Shown here one piece after another: positions 10,501 to 23,100 of a DNA stretch of 55,092 nt. The translations under genes were made by a program, and so were the position numbers. Source of the stretch: Trebouxia sp. TZW2008 (Eukaryota > Chlorophyta > Trebouxiophyceae > Trebouxiales > Trebouxiaceae); assembly GCA_002118135.1 (NCBI GenBank), contig BDIU01000101.1:1-55092 (forward strand), given 5' to 3'. The notes beneath the pieces were generated by a model. The model saw nothing but the letters and a program-made list of their open reading frames with translations. It had not been told where the DNA came from and searched no databases. Position 1 is the first letter of the stretch; each line of letters starts with the position of its first letter.

Positions 10501-11725
10501 ACAGACTAATTTGACCTAGGATAGCACAGGACCGAACTGATTGACCACCTTTGATTGCTCCAGCACACACCTAGCTAGGCCTGCTGACCCTGCCTAGCAC
10601 AAGACAGAATGAGTGAATGAATAATATGACCTGAGCAGTGCTGCGCTTGTCCTTCCAGGTCAAAGTTTGACAGTAGATCAACTCGGATGGCCGCAGACGA
10701 ATGTGTCACAGCTTCAAATGGAGAGAACAAAGCTTACAGCAGACGGCCTACAACACCTGTCTTGCTTGGCAGATCTCAAGCTTTTGGATATCAGGTCAGA
10801 CAGCAATTGTCATCATGCTGGTAAAAATATGCAACGTCATGCATTTGATCAGTATCGCAATCAAAAAAGGTTGGCAATCAGCTCCTGCACCCCTTCAGCA
10901 GCAGTTTGTGCTTTCATGCCTGCCAGCATTCCGCACAACAATGGTGGTTACACAACAGCATTGGCTGCATTCAAAAAGGTTTGAAAACAGCAGCTGTCAC
11001 CTTTTCATGACTGTTGCAGGGGAAGTGAAATGTGGCAGTCGGCTTTATTGCCTCTGTCAGAAGCAGTTTGGACTGTCATGCCTGCAAGCACTATGCACCA
11101 CAACGCTGGTTACACAACAGCACTAGCCGCATTTAAAAAGGTTTGAAAACAGCAGCTGTAATCTTTTCATGGCTGTTGCAGGAAATGTGGGATTCGGCAG
11201 TCTGCTTTATTGCCTCTGACAGAAGCAGTTTGGACTGTGATGCCTGCAAGCACTGTGCATAAGAACACTGCTTACACAGCAGCACTGGCCGCATTCAAAA
11301 ACGTTTGAAAACAGCAGCTGTCACTTTTTTATGGCTGTTGCAGGGGAACGGGGATTCGGCAGTCCGCTCTTCTGCCTCTTCAAAAACAATTTGGATTGTC
11401 ATGCCTGCAAGGCGGTTTGCTGGCAGCCAGCAATAGCATTGCGTTGTCAGCAAACCGCCAAAATATAGCGTGCGCATGCGACACAAGAGGTGAGTCAGCT
11501 TTACTAATGCACAAAGTCATGTCCTTACTGTGGCACGGTCATTATGTGCACTCAATCGATGAAAGGCACTTAGTGCTTAAATGTGGAGCATTGGCTGGGG
11601 TGCGGGCCAAGTACACTGGTTTGTTTGAGAGCTGCGGTTATAACATGCGCGCTTTTTTTGCGCAACGTGATCATTTGGGGGTCTTTTACTATGTCATAGA
11701 CTGCCTGAATCTCATGGACATATAG
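7572..11725 (+). CDS. Leucine-rich repeat protein, seven exons
   Basis: Model exons are 7572-7662, 7739-7793, 7909-8156, 8764-8939, 9847-9937, 10659-10794 and 11344-11725, 392 aa in all. The N-terminus (VPSLLRLCVSVLARRLL) resembles the short leader that precedes LRRs in LRR1/F-box-like proteins. Irregular LRRs follow across exon joins: LTWLE-GIPHLQCLCLRSLT, then HLSKLRALTLHIF, AGLPCLQ-VLNCAHMECED, HLSCLADLKLLDIR-GTGIRQ and SALLPL. Such LRRs usually act in protein binding, often as ubiquitin-ligase adaptors; no F-box is proven here. An in-frame TAA at 7554 supports the start. The last exon could instead splice at 11490 (GTGAGT). The donor at 8157 (GTTTGC) and parts of exons 2-3 are the least certain. 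No signal peptide is seen. Confidence 0.68.
8413..8605 (-). mobile_element. MITE-like inverted-repeat element, copy 1
   Basis: This 193-bp element lies in intron 3 of the LRR gene and is flanked by TA on both sides. The ends are CAGTAAGCTTTCTTTG and AAGAGAAATCACTG (imperfect inverted repeats). It contains TTTGTAACGAC twice and motifs such as GTCCTTACATC shared with the copies at 12643, 13164 and 43836. It has no ORF. The TA target site and CAGT termini suggest a non-autonomous Tc1/mariner/pogo-type element. Its strand is given relative to the 43836 copy. Confidence 0.7.
9097..9267. repeat. 55-57 bp tandem repeat, three copies
   Basis: Copies start at 9097, 9154 and 9209. They share TCAAGCTGGTTTGGYAAGTC and GCTTCAAACGCCTAGCAT. 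They are in intron 4 of the LRR gene. Confidence 0.8.
9409..9640. repeat. About 117-bp tandem duplication
   Basis: Two copies (about 9409-9527 and 9528-9640) share GCTGTCTTTCCTTCYTCA, then CTGGTCAAATTG and GAGTTTGTTTCATCACAGC. They lie in intron 4 of the LRR gene and lead into a simple repeat. Confidence 0.7.
9627..9836. repeat. ATCATCACAGC-type simple repeat
   Basis: About 210 bases of irregular TCATCACAGC/AGATCATCACAG units lie immediately before the exon at 9847. The repeat may contribute to the branch/polypyrimidine region of that acceptor. Confidence 0.85.
10860..11450 (+). repeat. 162-bp tandem array of an LRR exon with its acceptor
   Basis: Three acceptors (ATGRCTGTTGCAG or near variants) lie exactly 162 bases apart, with exon-like sequence starting at 11020, 11182 and 11344. 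A partial older copy precedes them at about 10860. The period is 54 codons. Copies 1 and 2 each keep an open frame in the phase of the gene (MWQSALLPLSEAVWTVMP and IRQSALLPLTEAVWTVMP), ending in TGA after TTYAAAAAVGTT. Copy 3 carries a one-base deletion that changes the frame after SALLPL and lets it run on to 11725. Confidence 0.75.
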
Positions 11726-11777
11726 TCATTGCCACAGTGTGGCACATGTGATCAGCCTTGTTGGCTGGCTAAAGCAT

Positions 11778-11782
11778 GTAAA
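11778..11782 (+). terminator. Putative TGTAA poly(A) signal of the LRR gene
   Basis: TGTAA lies 52 bases after the stop codon at 11725. It supports this stop as the end of the gene rather than splicing at 11490. Confidence 0.4.
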
Positions 11783-12339
11783 ATTATTCTCTCTCTCTCT
11801 CTCACTTTGATGTTGACCAGACCAGCAAATTTGCTTGAATGCCTTAGTTTCAGTCCATGCTTTTAGACCAGGAATTGTTTTCTTGTCATTGAGGCCTGGT
11901 TCCAGGACTGAGCCAAATGATCTCATCCAGGCAGCCCTTGGATTTGCTCATGCGTTCATTCATTTCGTTCAAGCGCGCCTGCTAGACAGGCTCAGCAGGC
12001 CCAGCTAGGTATGTAATGCAGCAATCATTTGACCAATTGGTTTGGTCATTTGCTCATGCAATTGAGCACTTACTCATGCATGCAGCAAGAGCTTTAGTCA
12101 TAAAGCAGCCCTTGCAAGAAGTTGACACCGTTTTGATGACCCTGCAAGCCAAATTTATACTGTCTGTTTGTGTCCTGTCACATAGATCGCAAGCAATAAC
12201 GTGCTGGCAATGCATCCCAGATAGCATCATGAATGTCTACCTGGCGAAGATACACGTTATTCTGTTTCAGAAGGGGTATAGAGATGAATGCTTTGCGAGT
12301 GGTTCGTTTCATTGTGAGAGGCGTTGTACACGTTTCACT

Positions 12340-12468
12340 TTGCAACACAGATTTGCGTCGCGGCAGAGGATACACGCGAGTTGGGTAAGTGGGCTCATGA
12401 CAATTTGCAACACAGATTTGCGTTACTGCAGAGGATACAAGCGAGTTGGGAAACTGGACTCATGATGG
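12340..12468. repeat. 65-bp tandem duplication
   Basis: Two copies begin TTGCAACACAGATTTGCG at 12340 and 12405 and include GCAGAGGATACAMGCGAGTT. Confidence 0.8.
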
Positions 12469-12642
12469 CATCGAGCTTCTTGTTACTAACGAATAGACAT
12501 GATGTTGGTGAAGCTTGATTAACATGGCGTTGCAACAGGTCAGCTTTGCATTCAACAACATGCTCTGTGCTTAGATGAACGCATCTTGTGTGTTGTGATG
12601 TAACAAGAACTAAAACAACGAAATTGATTGGCATATCTTCTA

Positions 12643-12816
12643 CTGTGTTTTCTCTTTATATGGACACTCGATATGAGGACATTCTCGTTGTAGGGACAAT
12701 GCATTTGGGAACCAATCACTGCATTTTGACTGTAGTGGTATTTCTGAGTAAGAACAATTCAATGTAAGGACAATTTTCCTGGTAATCAATGCATTTCTTA
12801 TAAAGAGAAATTACCG
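12643..12816 (+). mobile_element. MITE-like element, copy 2
   Basis: This 174-bp element is flanked by TA (12641-12642 and 12817-12818). Its ends are imperfect inverted repeats containing TTTCTCTTTATA and TATAAAGAGAAAT. Internal blocks (GGACAATGCATTTGGGAACC, TGTAAGGACAATTTT) match the 43836 copy. It has no ORF. Confidence 0.65.
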
Positions 12817-13163
12817 TAGTTGTGTGAGGACAAGACCCGTTTTGATGGGACACTAAGGCCTAAATCCCCAAAAACAAAAACAGTGGATAAAAGGGAAAAG
12901 TCTGCGCCATTAGGCATCCATTTTCTTTCTTCATTTTTTCCCTCTTAAGCATCATCATGGGTACCTCTGTGTATAGAGGCAGCCCAGCAACTGCAAAAAG
13001 ATGTATGATATGTGTACGCCAAATCAACTGTATTCAAAGCAGCTTTGGTGCCTGCAGATGTTCTGGTATACTGCGTGCAGCACGAATTGCTGCCATTTTA
13101 ATTTGCAGGATGGGCTTTTCATTGTTGCCAGACAAGAATCAGGTGAGAATCCTCTTGACATTA

Positions 13164-13300
13164 CAGTGTTTTCATGTTGTAGTGACAATTGATATAGTAA
13201 CACTCTCAATAAGGGAATGAAGCACTGTTTGACTGCGATGGTACTTTTGAGCAGTGACAACTGAATGTAGTGACAGAGTTCTTGATAACAAATGCAGCTG
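13164..13300 (+). mobile_element. MITE-like element, copy 3 (decayed)
   Basis: It starts CAGTGTTTTCATGTTGTAG after a TA and contains GTGACAATTGATATAG, TTTGACTGCGATGGTACTTT and TGAATGTAGTGACA, which align with the 43836 element. The right end is uncertain. Confidence 0.5.
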
Positions 13301-14120
13301 GTAAATCAAGAAACCACCGCTTGTACAACAGGTCCAGCCTGCTTCCACACGGTCAACTATAACTCTTGCATTCTGACTCAATTTATTCCAGGCATGAATA
13401 CGACCTGCGCTTGTATGCATACATTGTTGCACGCTGAGTCACTTCAGTCCATGCATGGATTGATGTTGTGCTCTTATCCACACAAGCGGAGTTACTGCAG
13501 CATCTCACGACATTGCTGAATTGCTCAAGTCTGTGAGATACAGCTCATGATCATGATGTGACTGCATTCCAGCAAATGCGCCCCATGGCCGTGGGTTGCC
13601 TTAGTTGCAGATAAAAAGAGCGTGACATCAATTTGTTTGACTGCTGCAGATGTCAACAGATTGCAAGATGCAGTGCACTTCTGAATGGACCACAGCAACT
13701 GCTGCAGCAGTCTTTGGACAGCAGAGCTGCGCGAATACATTGCTCAGCAGCTGTCTGCTGTTTCAGTCCATGCCGTTACGTAAATGCTACACTAGTAAAC
13801 TTCTTGATTATAAGTGCCAAAGTGACTTGATTGCTGCAGCATAGCCAACATCAGTTGATGTACTTGCTGTGGTAATATCACGCATGACCAATCGCCAGCA
13901 GCTGCAAGCGTGACTTGGCATGCATGCAGCTGTTTTGTTACATTGAAACATGGTTGCAGTCTTGTGCAGCTATCACACAGTGGCAAGGTGCCATCGTCAT
14001 GAACCAGCAGTTCACCATCTAATTTTCTCTGATCTGACTGCACTCTGACATGGCAATGCTCGAAGCCTGTTTTATCCCTGCATGTAAACATTGTGCCTTG
14101 ACAAATTGTCCCCTAGCGTC

Positions 14121-17100
14121 TTATTTTGCATCAGGAAGGCCCAAAGTAGCCAACCCCTCTGACTGATATCTTTCAACCAGGTATTGCACCCTGCCACTAG
14201 TAGACTTCATTTTACTGCCTGAAGAGTTGCTTGAAGAAGCCCTGTCTGATTCTGTGACCAAAGTCTTGCCTGTAGCAACGCTTAAAGTCATTGCAAAAAC
14301 CGATTCTCCCCTTGCGTAGGCTTTCCACAACATGACCACAAGACTTTTCATTACTGCTAAGGCCGAAGCAAGAAGGGCATTAATGAAGAGCCCAGTGCTG
14401 AAAAACTCACCATGACTGGGCTTATTTCCTAGAGCAAAAAGGGCAGAATTGAGGATTATTGTGGGCAAACTTTGGAAGGCAGCTGCAACCAAGTTATGCA
14501 TATCCTCATAATTTTCTAGATCGACCCATTTCAGACCCACAAAGTTGCCTGCACGTGCACATTGATGCAGCCCAAAACACGATGAATACCCTGGATGCAA
14601 CCATTTTAGACCAGGCCATTGCACAATGTGCCCTGTGCACAAAAAGACCTGCCTAATGAATGTCAATGTGTCTAACAACAACACCAATGGTATTGTGATT
14701 GGGCTCACCATAAGTGCTGCCAAAAACACAAGAACAAAGCAACATCTGGTCTTGATCGGGCCATATTTTGCCTCAACAACGCGGCATAGTCCTTGAAAGG
14801 CCACAGCTGCACCAACAAGTGCAAAATGGAAGAAAAAGATTGCTATCAGTATGTCTCCCGGCCACTTTCGCCAAACTTGTTTCAGCACAACAATGTTGGA
14901 GATCAAGTCATAATAGTAGAAGGCAAGCATGGCAAGGCCCCAAAAGGCCTCACGCAACACCACGGCAACATTCCACAGGGACCAAAGGCAAGCTAAGGAC
15001 TTGACCTTCTTTGCAATACGTGTGTCTCTCCCTCTAGCAAATCTGCACAACAGTATATACATTGCCACAAAGAGCAAACAACACCCACCAAACCCCAGCC
15101 AAACTATCAGCAGAACCTTATCGGACCCAGCATTGGAGCAGATAGCTCTGACTGATGCCAACTGGTTGGTATTGGCCCCTTGACTTACGGCTTCTCCCAG
15201 CAACCAATCCACAAAGCTCAAACCCTGTCCCATACTGTCTGAAGAAGACAGGGCATCGATGATATTGTCACCTGAAGTCTCTGCTTGTATCCAGTTATAT
15301 GCATCCATGACTTGCAGCAAGAATTGACTTCCTGCCTCCGTGACGTCTACATTGTAGAGCTCTTCATTCAAGCACAGTTGCTGGCGCCATGAGTTGGATT
15401 TCACGCTTTGTGTCCAAGCAGAACCCACATTTAGCACTGTCACATTGGCCAACAACCCATCTGCCTGCAACCACGTCAAGGGCACTGTTCCCGTCAATTG
15501 ATTATGGCTGAGGTCCAAATGGATGGTGTCAAGGTCTCCAACACTCGGCAGGCTACCGGTCAATGCGTTGTAGGCCAGTTGAACCGACACCAGGTACGCA
15601 TTGCTTGTCCAGAACGTGTCCAATCCGCCGCTTAGGTTGTTGTGGCTGATGTCTAGGAGCTGCAAGTGTTGTGTGTAAATTGCTGGTAAGTCCCCTTGTA
15701 GCGCATTGCTGGTCAACTCCAGCACGTGGAGGGAAGGAAAGGCAGTCGACGATCCCCAACTGACTGGAATGCTGCCCGTCATGGAGTTGTTGCCCATGAT
15801 CAACACCTCCAAATTGGGAAAGCGCTTCTCCAGTGCCCAGCTTTCAGGCAAGGTTCCGGTGATGTTGGTGTAGGACATTGCCAGGTACTGTAGTTGCTGA
15901 AAAGCCCCTGGGGTACCCCAAGCATCGGGTAGGGGTCCAGTCAATGGGTTACCGAGCAAGACCAAGACTTGCAGCTTTGGAAGAGCTTCTGGGTTGCCCC
16001 AGGATGGTGGTAGCGTGCCTGCGCTATAAAGGGCATATGGGTGGCTGGCAATTAGGATTTATGGGTCAGGGTTACAAAGACTCAAGGGCGTCACTAAGCT
16101 GAAACTTGAAATTTACAATAGGCTTGCACTCTGAATCTTATTTAAATGGTGCAAATACACTACATACATGTAAGACATCTGCACACTTCAGATAGCAATT
16201 TTCTACTCTTCCTGTTTACCACTGTATAAAGGATTTGTGGGCAGCTGGTGCACATTGTGAAGTGTGCTGATGATGTGTCCTTGCACTGCAGGCAAAAGAT
16301 CTATATCCTTGCGTTGAGCAACATATTACAGACCGAATAGCATGCTGAGGCTTCAGTCTGATTGTCACACCTTCATCACTTCTTTGATTTGTATTTCAAC
16401 ATCCATGATATGCTTGTCATACTTGCTTCTGCAGGGTTTTGAAACCAATCATGCTCAACCCTGAGGTGAGCCAATGCACGGATTGCACTACATGTAAATG
16501 TGCAACACAGGAATGTGCCCTGTGTGGGGACGCACATAAGCCCAAGAGCTGTGTACGGGCAGTTTGTTGCTTTTGTATGCACCTAGCTGGGTCATAGCAT
16601 CTCAGCAGAATGCATGTATGATTATGAATATGAAGGAAAGCCAAAACGAAAGAAACAAAGGCTTGCCATTCATGTATCCCCACTGAATGTAAGCACCTAG
16701 CTGGGTCACAGCTGTAACAAACGGGGTTGCCGTTGTCAGCAAGCTAATTGCAGACCCCATTATACAATCAGTCGCTACAACAGCACCTCAGCAGAATACA
16801 TATAAATGCTGACGCTTATGAAGACAAGCCAAAGAGAACAATACATGTTCACAAAATAGCATCACAACAAAAAGATGCCTTGTAAAGATGTATTGTATCC
16901 TCTCTTCTGCATTAAGAAGATGTGTCAGGCTTACCATTCATGTTGGTCCACTGAATGTAACAAGCTTGCAGCTGAGGGAAGCTGCCGTTTTGACCCCAAC
17001 TTGAGGGTAGACCTCCTGCAAGTCAAAATCCAACTTCTTTATATCAACTAGTATCAATTTACTCTATCAGATCAACTCATGCCAGGTATCCATCAACTTC

Positions 17101-20100
17101 GGCTCAAACCTACTAGACCTGATGACAGTGCACAAAATAGTCTTTGAGGACCGTATTTTCTAGGCTTTGTGACCCTAGCTTGAGGGTAACATCCTCCAGA
17201 TCAACGTCTAGCTTCATGATATTCAATCAATCAATAAAATTTACAGTCCGGGGTAGGGAGCCAGACTCCAGCTCAACGTCTAGCTTCATTACATTGAACT
17301 TCTAACAACTGAACATCAGAGGTATTTCCTGTGACGCTCAATTCAAGCCGGCCTGCCAAGACAGGACGAGTGCCACATACTTAGCAGTATATGCTAGAAA
17401 GTGTGGAGCAGTCATGTTGACTCTATCAAAATCAATGTAGGCTCAAACTTGCTGGAATGCCTGCACTCTGAATACGCCTTTTCTTTGAGGCAAACACTGA
17501 TCAGCTGCCTTTGGTTGCCAGACACATCCACCTGTGCTTTCAAGCCAGGAAGTCCGATGAGTCACATCTGGCTCCCTACCCCGGACTAGAATTTTATTGA
17601 TCGCTTCTATCTATTGATTGCATACTGCAGCTCTGTAGCACCAATACACACATGGCGCATGCTAATGGACAGATACATACACTCCAATTTTTGCATTTTT
17701 GAAGACACTCATATGGATGTATGCATTCTGAGTAATATTATTCATAGACGCTCACCTGTCAGATTGCCATCAAACAGGAAAAGGTCTTCCAGCTGCGGAA
17801 ATGCTGATGGACTTCCCCAGGAAGCAGGCAAAGAACCTGTCAGCAGGTAGTTTTCGTGCATCCCCAAGCGTTCTAACTCTGGGAAAGAACCAGGATCACC
17901 CCAGCTTGATGGCAATGAACCTGCAGTGTTCAGAAAGACAGTCACAAAGAAGAGTCTGCGCCATCACGCAACATGATGGGAGCCTCTGGTAGCAGAGGCA
18001 GCCCAACAGTCCAGAAACAATTTGCTGCAGTCTCAGTGCACAATTGTAGTGCACAATCAACTTAGAGCTGGGAGGAACCAGTGTATCCCCAGTTTGATGG
18101 GTTGATGGCTTGAGGAAGGCGCTGTTTTGCTGAAGTTGTGGTGCAGGCTCAAGCCAGCGCGAGATGGCAAAGAGCTAGAGTTCCTCAAGGTTGATTGCAA
18201 TGATCTTCAGATGTCGCTCAGGGCAAGATAAAAGCCACTGCCACCCAACAATCATCATTTGTGCATTTGTGCAAGCGCTCTGGCAGGACATCAAGTGAGG
18301 GGCAATTTCAGCCTTCGCCGCAGTGAGCAAATGCTCCCTTGGTGTACTGCTCCTTCCGCGACTTGAACCAATGACCACTTGATTCGCCATCCGCCACCTT
18401 AAACCCTTGGCTGAACGGCGGATTTCTGATGACAACACACAAATTCCATGTCCCATGTAACTGCCCGTTACAGTTGGTGAAAATGTATCAGCTTACAATG
18501 CAGCAGTGATTCAGAACACGCCGTTGTGGGTGACACACAATACGCAACTTTTTGAGAGCATGGATGCAAATCATGGAAAATGCAATACGCTGACACCAAT
18601 TTGCAAGCATTGCACAATTTTGATTGGGGATATGTACGTCATGGTGTTGCAATGCAAAGTAACAACAATTCACATTGTCGCTCACCAGAGAAGTTGCAAG
18701 CGTAGATATCAAGGAACTCCAAATGCTGGAAGCTTGATGCATTGCCCCACTCCTTAGGTAACAAACCAGATAAAGGCACATTGTGAATAGTCAGGTTTTG
18801 TAGCATTGGCATACTAATGGACCCCCATGTGACTGGTATACTGCCTGTGATTGGTACATCTACCATGCTGAGTTTAGTCACCGATGGGAAACTGCCGTTT
18901 TGTCCCCAGGAGCTAGGTATAGGGCCTGCGCAACAATCAATCACAAATGTCAATGCAGATGTTTGTGCATCTTCCAATGCAGATGTGAATGCGTATGTCA
19001 ATACATTTGTTGATGCATATGGCAATGTTGTCAGGGCCAAGCATAGTAGGCAAAAGAATGGAGGCAGGACTGAGGCCTGTTTGGGAAGCAACAGTTTGTT
19101 TGCACAGGCGAAACTGATAATTGTGCTCAAAGCAATTCACAGCTTTTCAAGGCGCATATTGAATGCTGCAGTTAGGTATGATGAATGTTAACAGTTGCTG
19201 AAAGCTTGAAGGGCTTACAACTGTACCCACAAGGCGAAGAGCTGGAAAGCTGTGCAAGTCTGACCTAAATGATGCATTTACAAAATCTGAAAATGTGCAG
19301 CTGCTGAAAGCTGGAAGGGCTTATAGACAATGCCACGTGCATAAGATAATGAGTTAGAAACGTTTGTAAGCATCGCCTTGAATGCTGCTGTTAGATATTG
19401 TAAAGGTTTGCAGCTGCTGAAAGCTTCTACAGGCTCATTGCTATATCCACAATACCATGCGTTGAAAAGCTTCGCAAGCCATACCTTGAATGCTGCAGCT
19501 GGATGTTGTGAATTTGTGCACACTGCTGAAAGCTTAAAAGGGCTGCTCCATTTGGGTGGAAGGCTCCCAAGTGATGGTTTACAGCTTAGTGCGTGCAAAA
19601 GCATTGAACTGCCTCCCAAGAGCTCAATGTCAAACTATATTGTACCAGCGCAAATGAGCCTCACCCTGAATGCTGCAATTGTTTATGGTGAATGCCTGCA
19701 GCTGCTAAAAGCTTGAAGGGCAACCCCATTCAAGTAGAAGGGTCCCCAACATCTTTGCTGTTCTAATTTTTGCAATTGCTGAAAGTCCTCACCTTGAATG
19801 CTGCATTTAGATATTGTAAATGTCTGCAGCTGCTGAAAGCTTGAAGGGCTCCCCCATTCAGGCGGAAGGGTCCCCACAATATTGCCAGTGATGAAAAGAC
19901 TGCTCAGTTGGGGAAATGCATGAGCCCCGCCCCATGTCGCCGGCAATGTACCTGTCACAGCACAAAAATAGTCAAAGCACTTGTCACAAAGCTGTTCACA
20001 GATTACTTTGAACAGATTGTGTTGAGGTATGCCTGCAGAGTGGCTGAGTGTGCGGGTGGGTAAAGGCTGGGTGGGTGGGTGAGCGAGCGAGCGAGTGAAT

Positions 20101-23100
20101 GAGTGAGGAAGGAGTGAGTGACTGAAAGAAGCTGTGCAGCTCGCAGGACCGGTTTGCTTTTGCAGCAAACAGCTCTTGAAGCTGCTGAAAGGCAGCCGGG
20201 CTGTTGCCTGTCACCTAGATGGAGTTGAGATGGAGTTGTGCAGCTCACCAGACAGATTTTACAGTACATTGTGCAGGAAGAGATGACGTAAGGCTTTGCA
20301 GAGGCAGGGCAGGGCAGGGCAGGGCAGGCATTGTGCAAGGCTGCAGCTCACCAGAAAGGTTTGCCGTTGCAGTGAATGAGTCCTGAAGCTGCTGAAAGGC
20401 ATCTGGGCTGTTGCCTGTCGACCAGTCACAAGCTTTGTAGCTTACCAGACACGTTTGTTGTGGTAATGGACAAGTCTTGAAGCTGCTGAAAGGCATCTGG
20501 GCTGCCTCGTTCTCTCTGTCTCACAAGCTAGCCAAAAGACAACGAGGCACTCACAGCTGTGCCTCGCACAGCTGTGAAATGAAGTTGTGCTGTGTTTGTT
20601 CAATGCTAGGTGTCAACCTCCCATAGTGCAAGTACAAAACAAAAGCACAAAGAAATATGAGCTCACCAGACAGGTTTGCTGCTGCAATGAATAAGTCCTG
20701 AAGCTGCTGAAAGGCATCTGAGCTGCCCCATTCTGTAGGAAGGGCTCCTGTAAGGCTTTGATTCAGCCCCAACCCTTGTAGAGCTGGAAAAGCGCCCTTT
20801 GCACCCCATGCACTTGGCAATGTGCCTGTTCAATAAAACCAAGCTTTTCCTTGTTTTTGGTTTGTTTTTGCAGGAGGAAACTTTGTGAACACTAAAAGGG
20901 AATAACAAAAGGCATGAAATGAGGCCAGCTTGTCTTACATTTTGGTAAGCAGAGGTCAGTCTCATGCCAACCACCAGGTGGATTGCAGCAACACTGTTAG
21001 ACATTGTTTTGATGTGCTGCATTGATGCTTCTGCCCCAAATGCATTTCAGCAATGCAGTACATCAACAGAAAAAAATATCAGACATTGTTTTGATGCGCT
21101 GCAGTGATGCTTGATTGCCCCAAATGTATTTCAATGTTTAGGCCAAACATGTCAACAAGGTTTTGTCCAAAAGATCATACCAGCGATTTTGCCCTCATTC
21201 AGTTGTAAATTGTTAAGAGACTGGAAGCTTGTGTTACTTCCCCACTGCCCGGGTAATGTCCCAGAAATCTCAGTGTTGTACAGTATGAGTTCAGTGATGG
21301 ACTTCAAGGAACCAGTGCCCCAGGAAACTGGTAAGCTGCCATTGATTGCTGTCCCTTCCAGATGCAATACAGAAAGATAGGGGAAGGCGCCGCTTTGCGA
21401 CCAGGAGTCAGGTATTGCACCTACAATGAGTGAGTGAGTGAGTGAGTGAGTGAGTGAGTGAGTGAGTGAGTGAGTGAGTGAGTGCGTGAGTGAGTGAGTG
21501 AGTGAGTGAGTGAGTGAGTGAGTGAGTGAGTGAGTGAGTGAGTGAGTCAGTGAGTCATTGCTACACCTTCCATGTGCAATACAGAAAGAAAAATAGGGGA
21601 AGGCGCCGCGTTGTAACTAGGAGTCAGGTGTTGCACCTGCACATTCAATCATGCAATGAGTCAATGGATAACACAGCCAATCAAACAATCAATCACGTGA
21701 CAATTGTCATTGTTTGCTGAGCGCAGAATAGAAAGATAGGGGGAGGCCGCGCTCTGTGACCAGGAGTCAGGTGTTGCACTTGCAAGCTCAGTCAACCATT
21801 CAATGGTCAATGAGTCCAACAGTCAATCAGATGATCATTCAGTCAAATTTAGGCAAGCTTTCGTTGCTTGCTACAGGCTACATGCTACGCGCAAGCAGGC
21901 AGGCAAGCAAGCAAGCAGGCAAGCAAGCAGGCAGGCAAGCAAGCAGGCAAACAAGCAAGCAAGAAAGCAAGCAGGCAGGCAAGGGCTTCCGAGCAGAGAT
22001 TTTCAGGGCGGCATGGAATTTGAGTTTGATTTGAAATTTGAGCAACAGCTTTGAAAGGACCTTCACCAAAATATAACTGCTACCCTCCCAAACAGCATAA
22101 AAGCCACTGAGCATGCACTGGATGACAATCATAGCATGATGAGATGCAGCCTGCAGGCAGCAGGTGCACTATGAATGCACAAATGGTATGTAGTCTGTCA
22201 ATGTGACATGTCAGAACAGCCTATAGAGCAAGAGACAAGTGCATTATGCATACTCCAATGAGCTTGCAATGCCGTGTGAGTTGAAAGTCGCAAAACGTCT
22301 TGTCTCAATCAAGATCTGTCTGTAGTTAGCAGATAGTCTACCACATACCTGACATTTTGAGGCAGTTGCTGATCTCAAGAAATTGCAGTTTTGGAAAAGC
22401 TAAGCTCGTGGCCCATTGAGCGGGCAAACTGCCAGATATATGATTGCCATTCAGGATCAGTTCAGTCAAACTTGAAAAAGAGCCTTGGCTCCCCCAAGAA
22501 ACTGGCAATGTGCCTGCAGTCATCATAATCACACTCAGCTAATAAAGTTCAGATCACTACTCAGTTCAATCAATGGACAGTCAATCCATTTATTTGATGG
22601 GTTGGAGCATGGTAGCTAGTGTCTTTTTCAGGTAGACATTCGTGACATCACCTGGTAATTGCTGCCTGTGCATTTTCGCTCGTGACCGACAGCAGCAGCG
22701 CAACAGACAGCACAGACAGCGCAATCTCAAGTGCAGACACCCTCAGATCCACTCAACTCATCAGCTGAGGCGTACATTTGCTTGCGATTTACGTCACAGG
22801 GCACAAACCAGCATGGCAGCCAGCTTATACCATTTGCACATGATGGCGTCCTTCATCAACCACACTAATCGCGTTCTAGGTTGGCTCCGGAACCAAGCTG
22901 GGTAGTGCAGGCGCATGGCTTTTTCTGAACAATGCACTGCCTGACTTGCAAGCACTATTGGATACACCCTGCTGTCAAAGACAGATGGTGAGCATTCATC
23001 CCAGGTAGACATGCCTGGGAGGGCAAGTTTTGTTGCAATTGTAAGTGCATAGCCTGCCCAAGCAACTAAGCCACCCAATACTTGCATACCTGTAATGTTA

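Larger units (their letters stand above)
11726..14120. other. Convergent intergenic region without a supported gene
   Basis: This lies between the 3' ends of the + strand LRR gene and the - strand giant LRR gene. It holds two MITE-like elements, a 65-bp duplication and an acceptor/donor-bounded 34-base segment at 13109-13142 (TTTAATTTGCAG before it, GTGAGA after it) that I cannot attach to any gene. The ORF at 12016-12465 has no recognisable domain. A reverse TGTAA near 13937 could serve the giant gene. Confidence 0.45.

Noticed and set aside
12016..12465. 149-codon + strand ORF as a gene
   Set aside because: No domain, no splice context, composition like the surrounding non-coding DNA, and overlap with a 65-bp duplication.
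13109..13142. 34-base segment with perfect acceptor and donor as an exon of the LRR gene
   Set aside because: It does not extend the LRR reading sensibly in the required phase, and a stop plus TGTAA already end that gene; kept only as a note in the intergenic entry.
21756..22132. Lys/Gln/Ala/Ser-rich ORFs
   Set aside because: Translations of the GCAAGCAG simple repeat.
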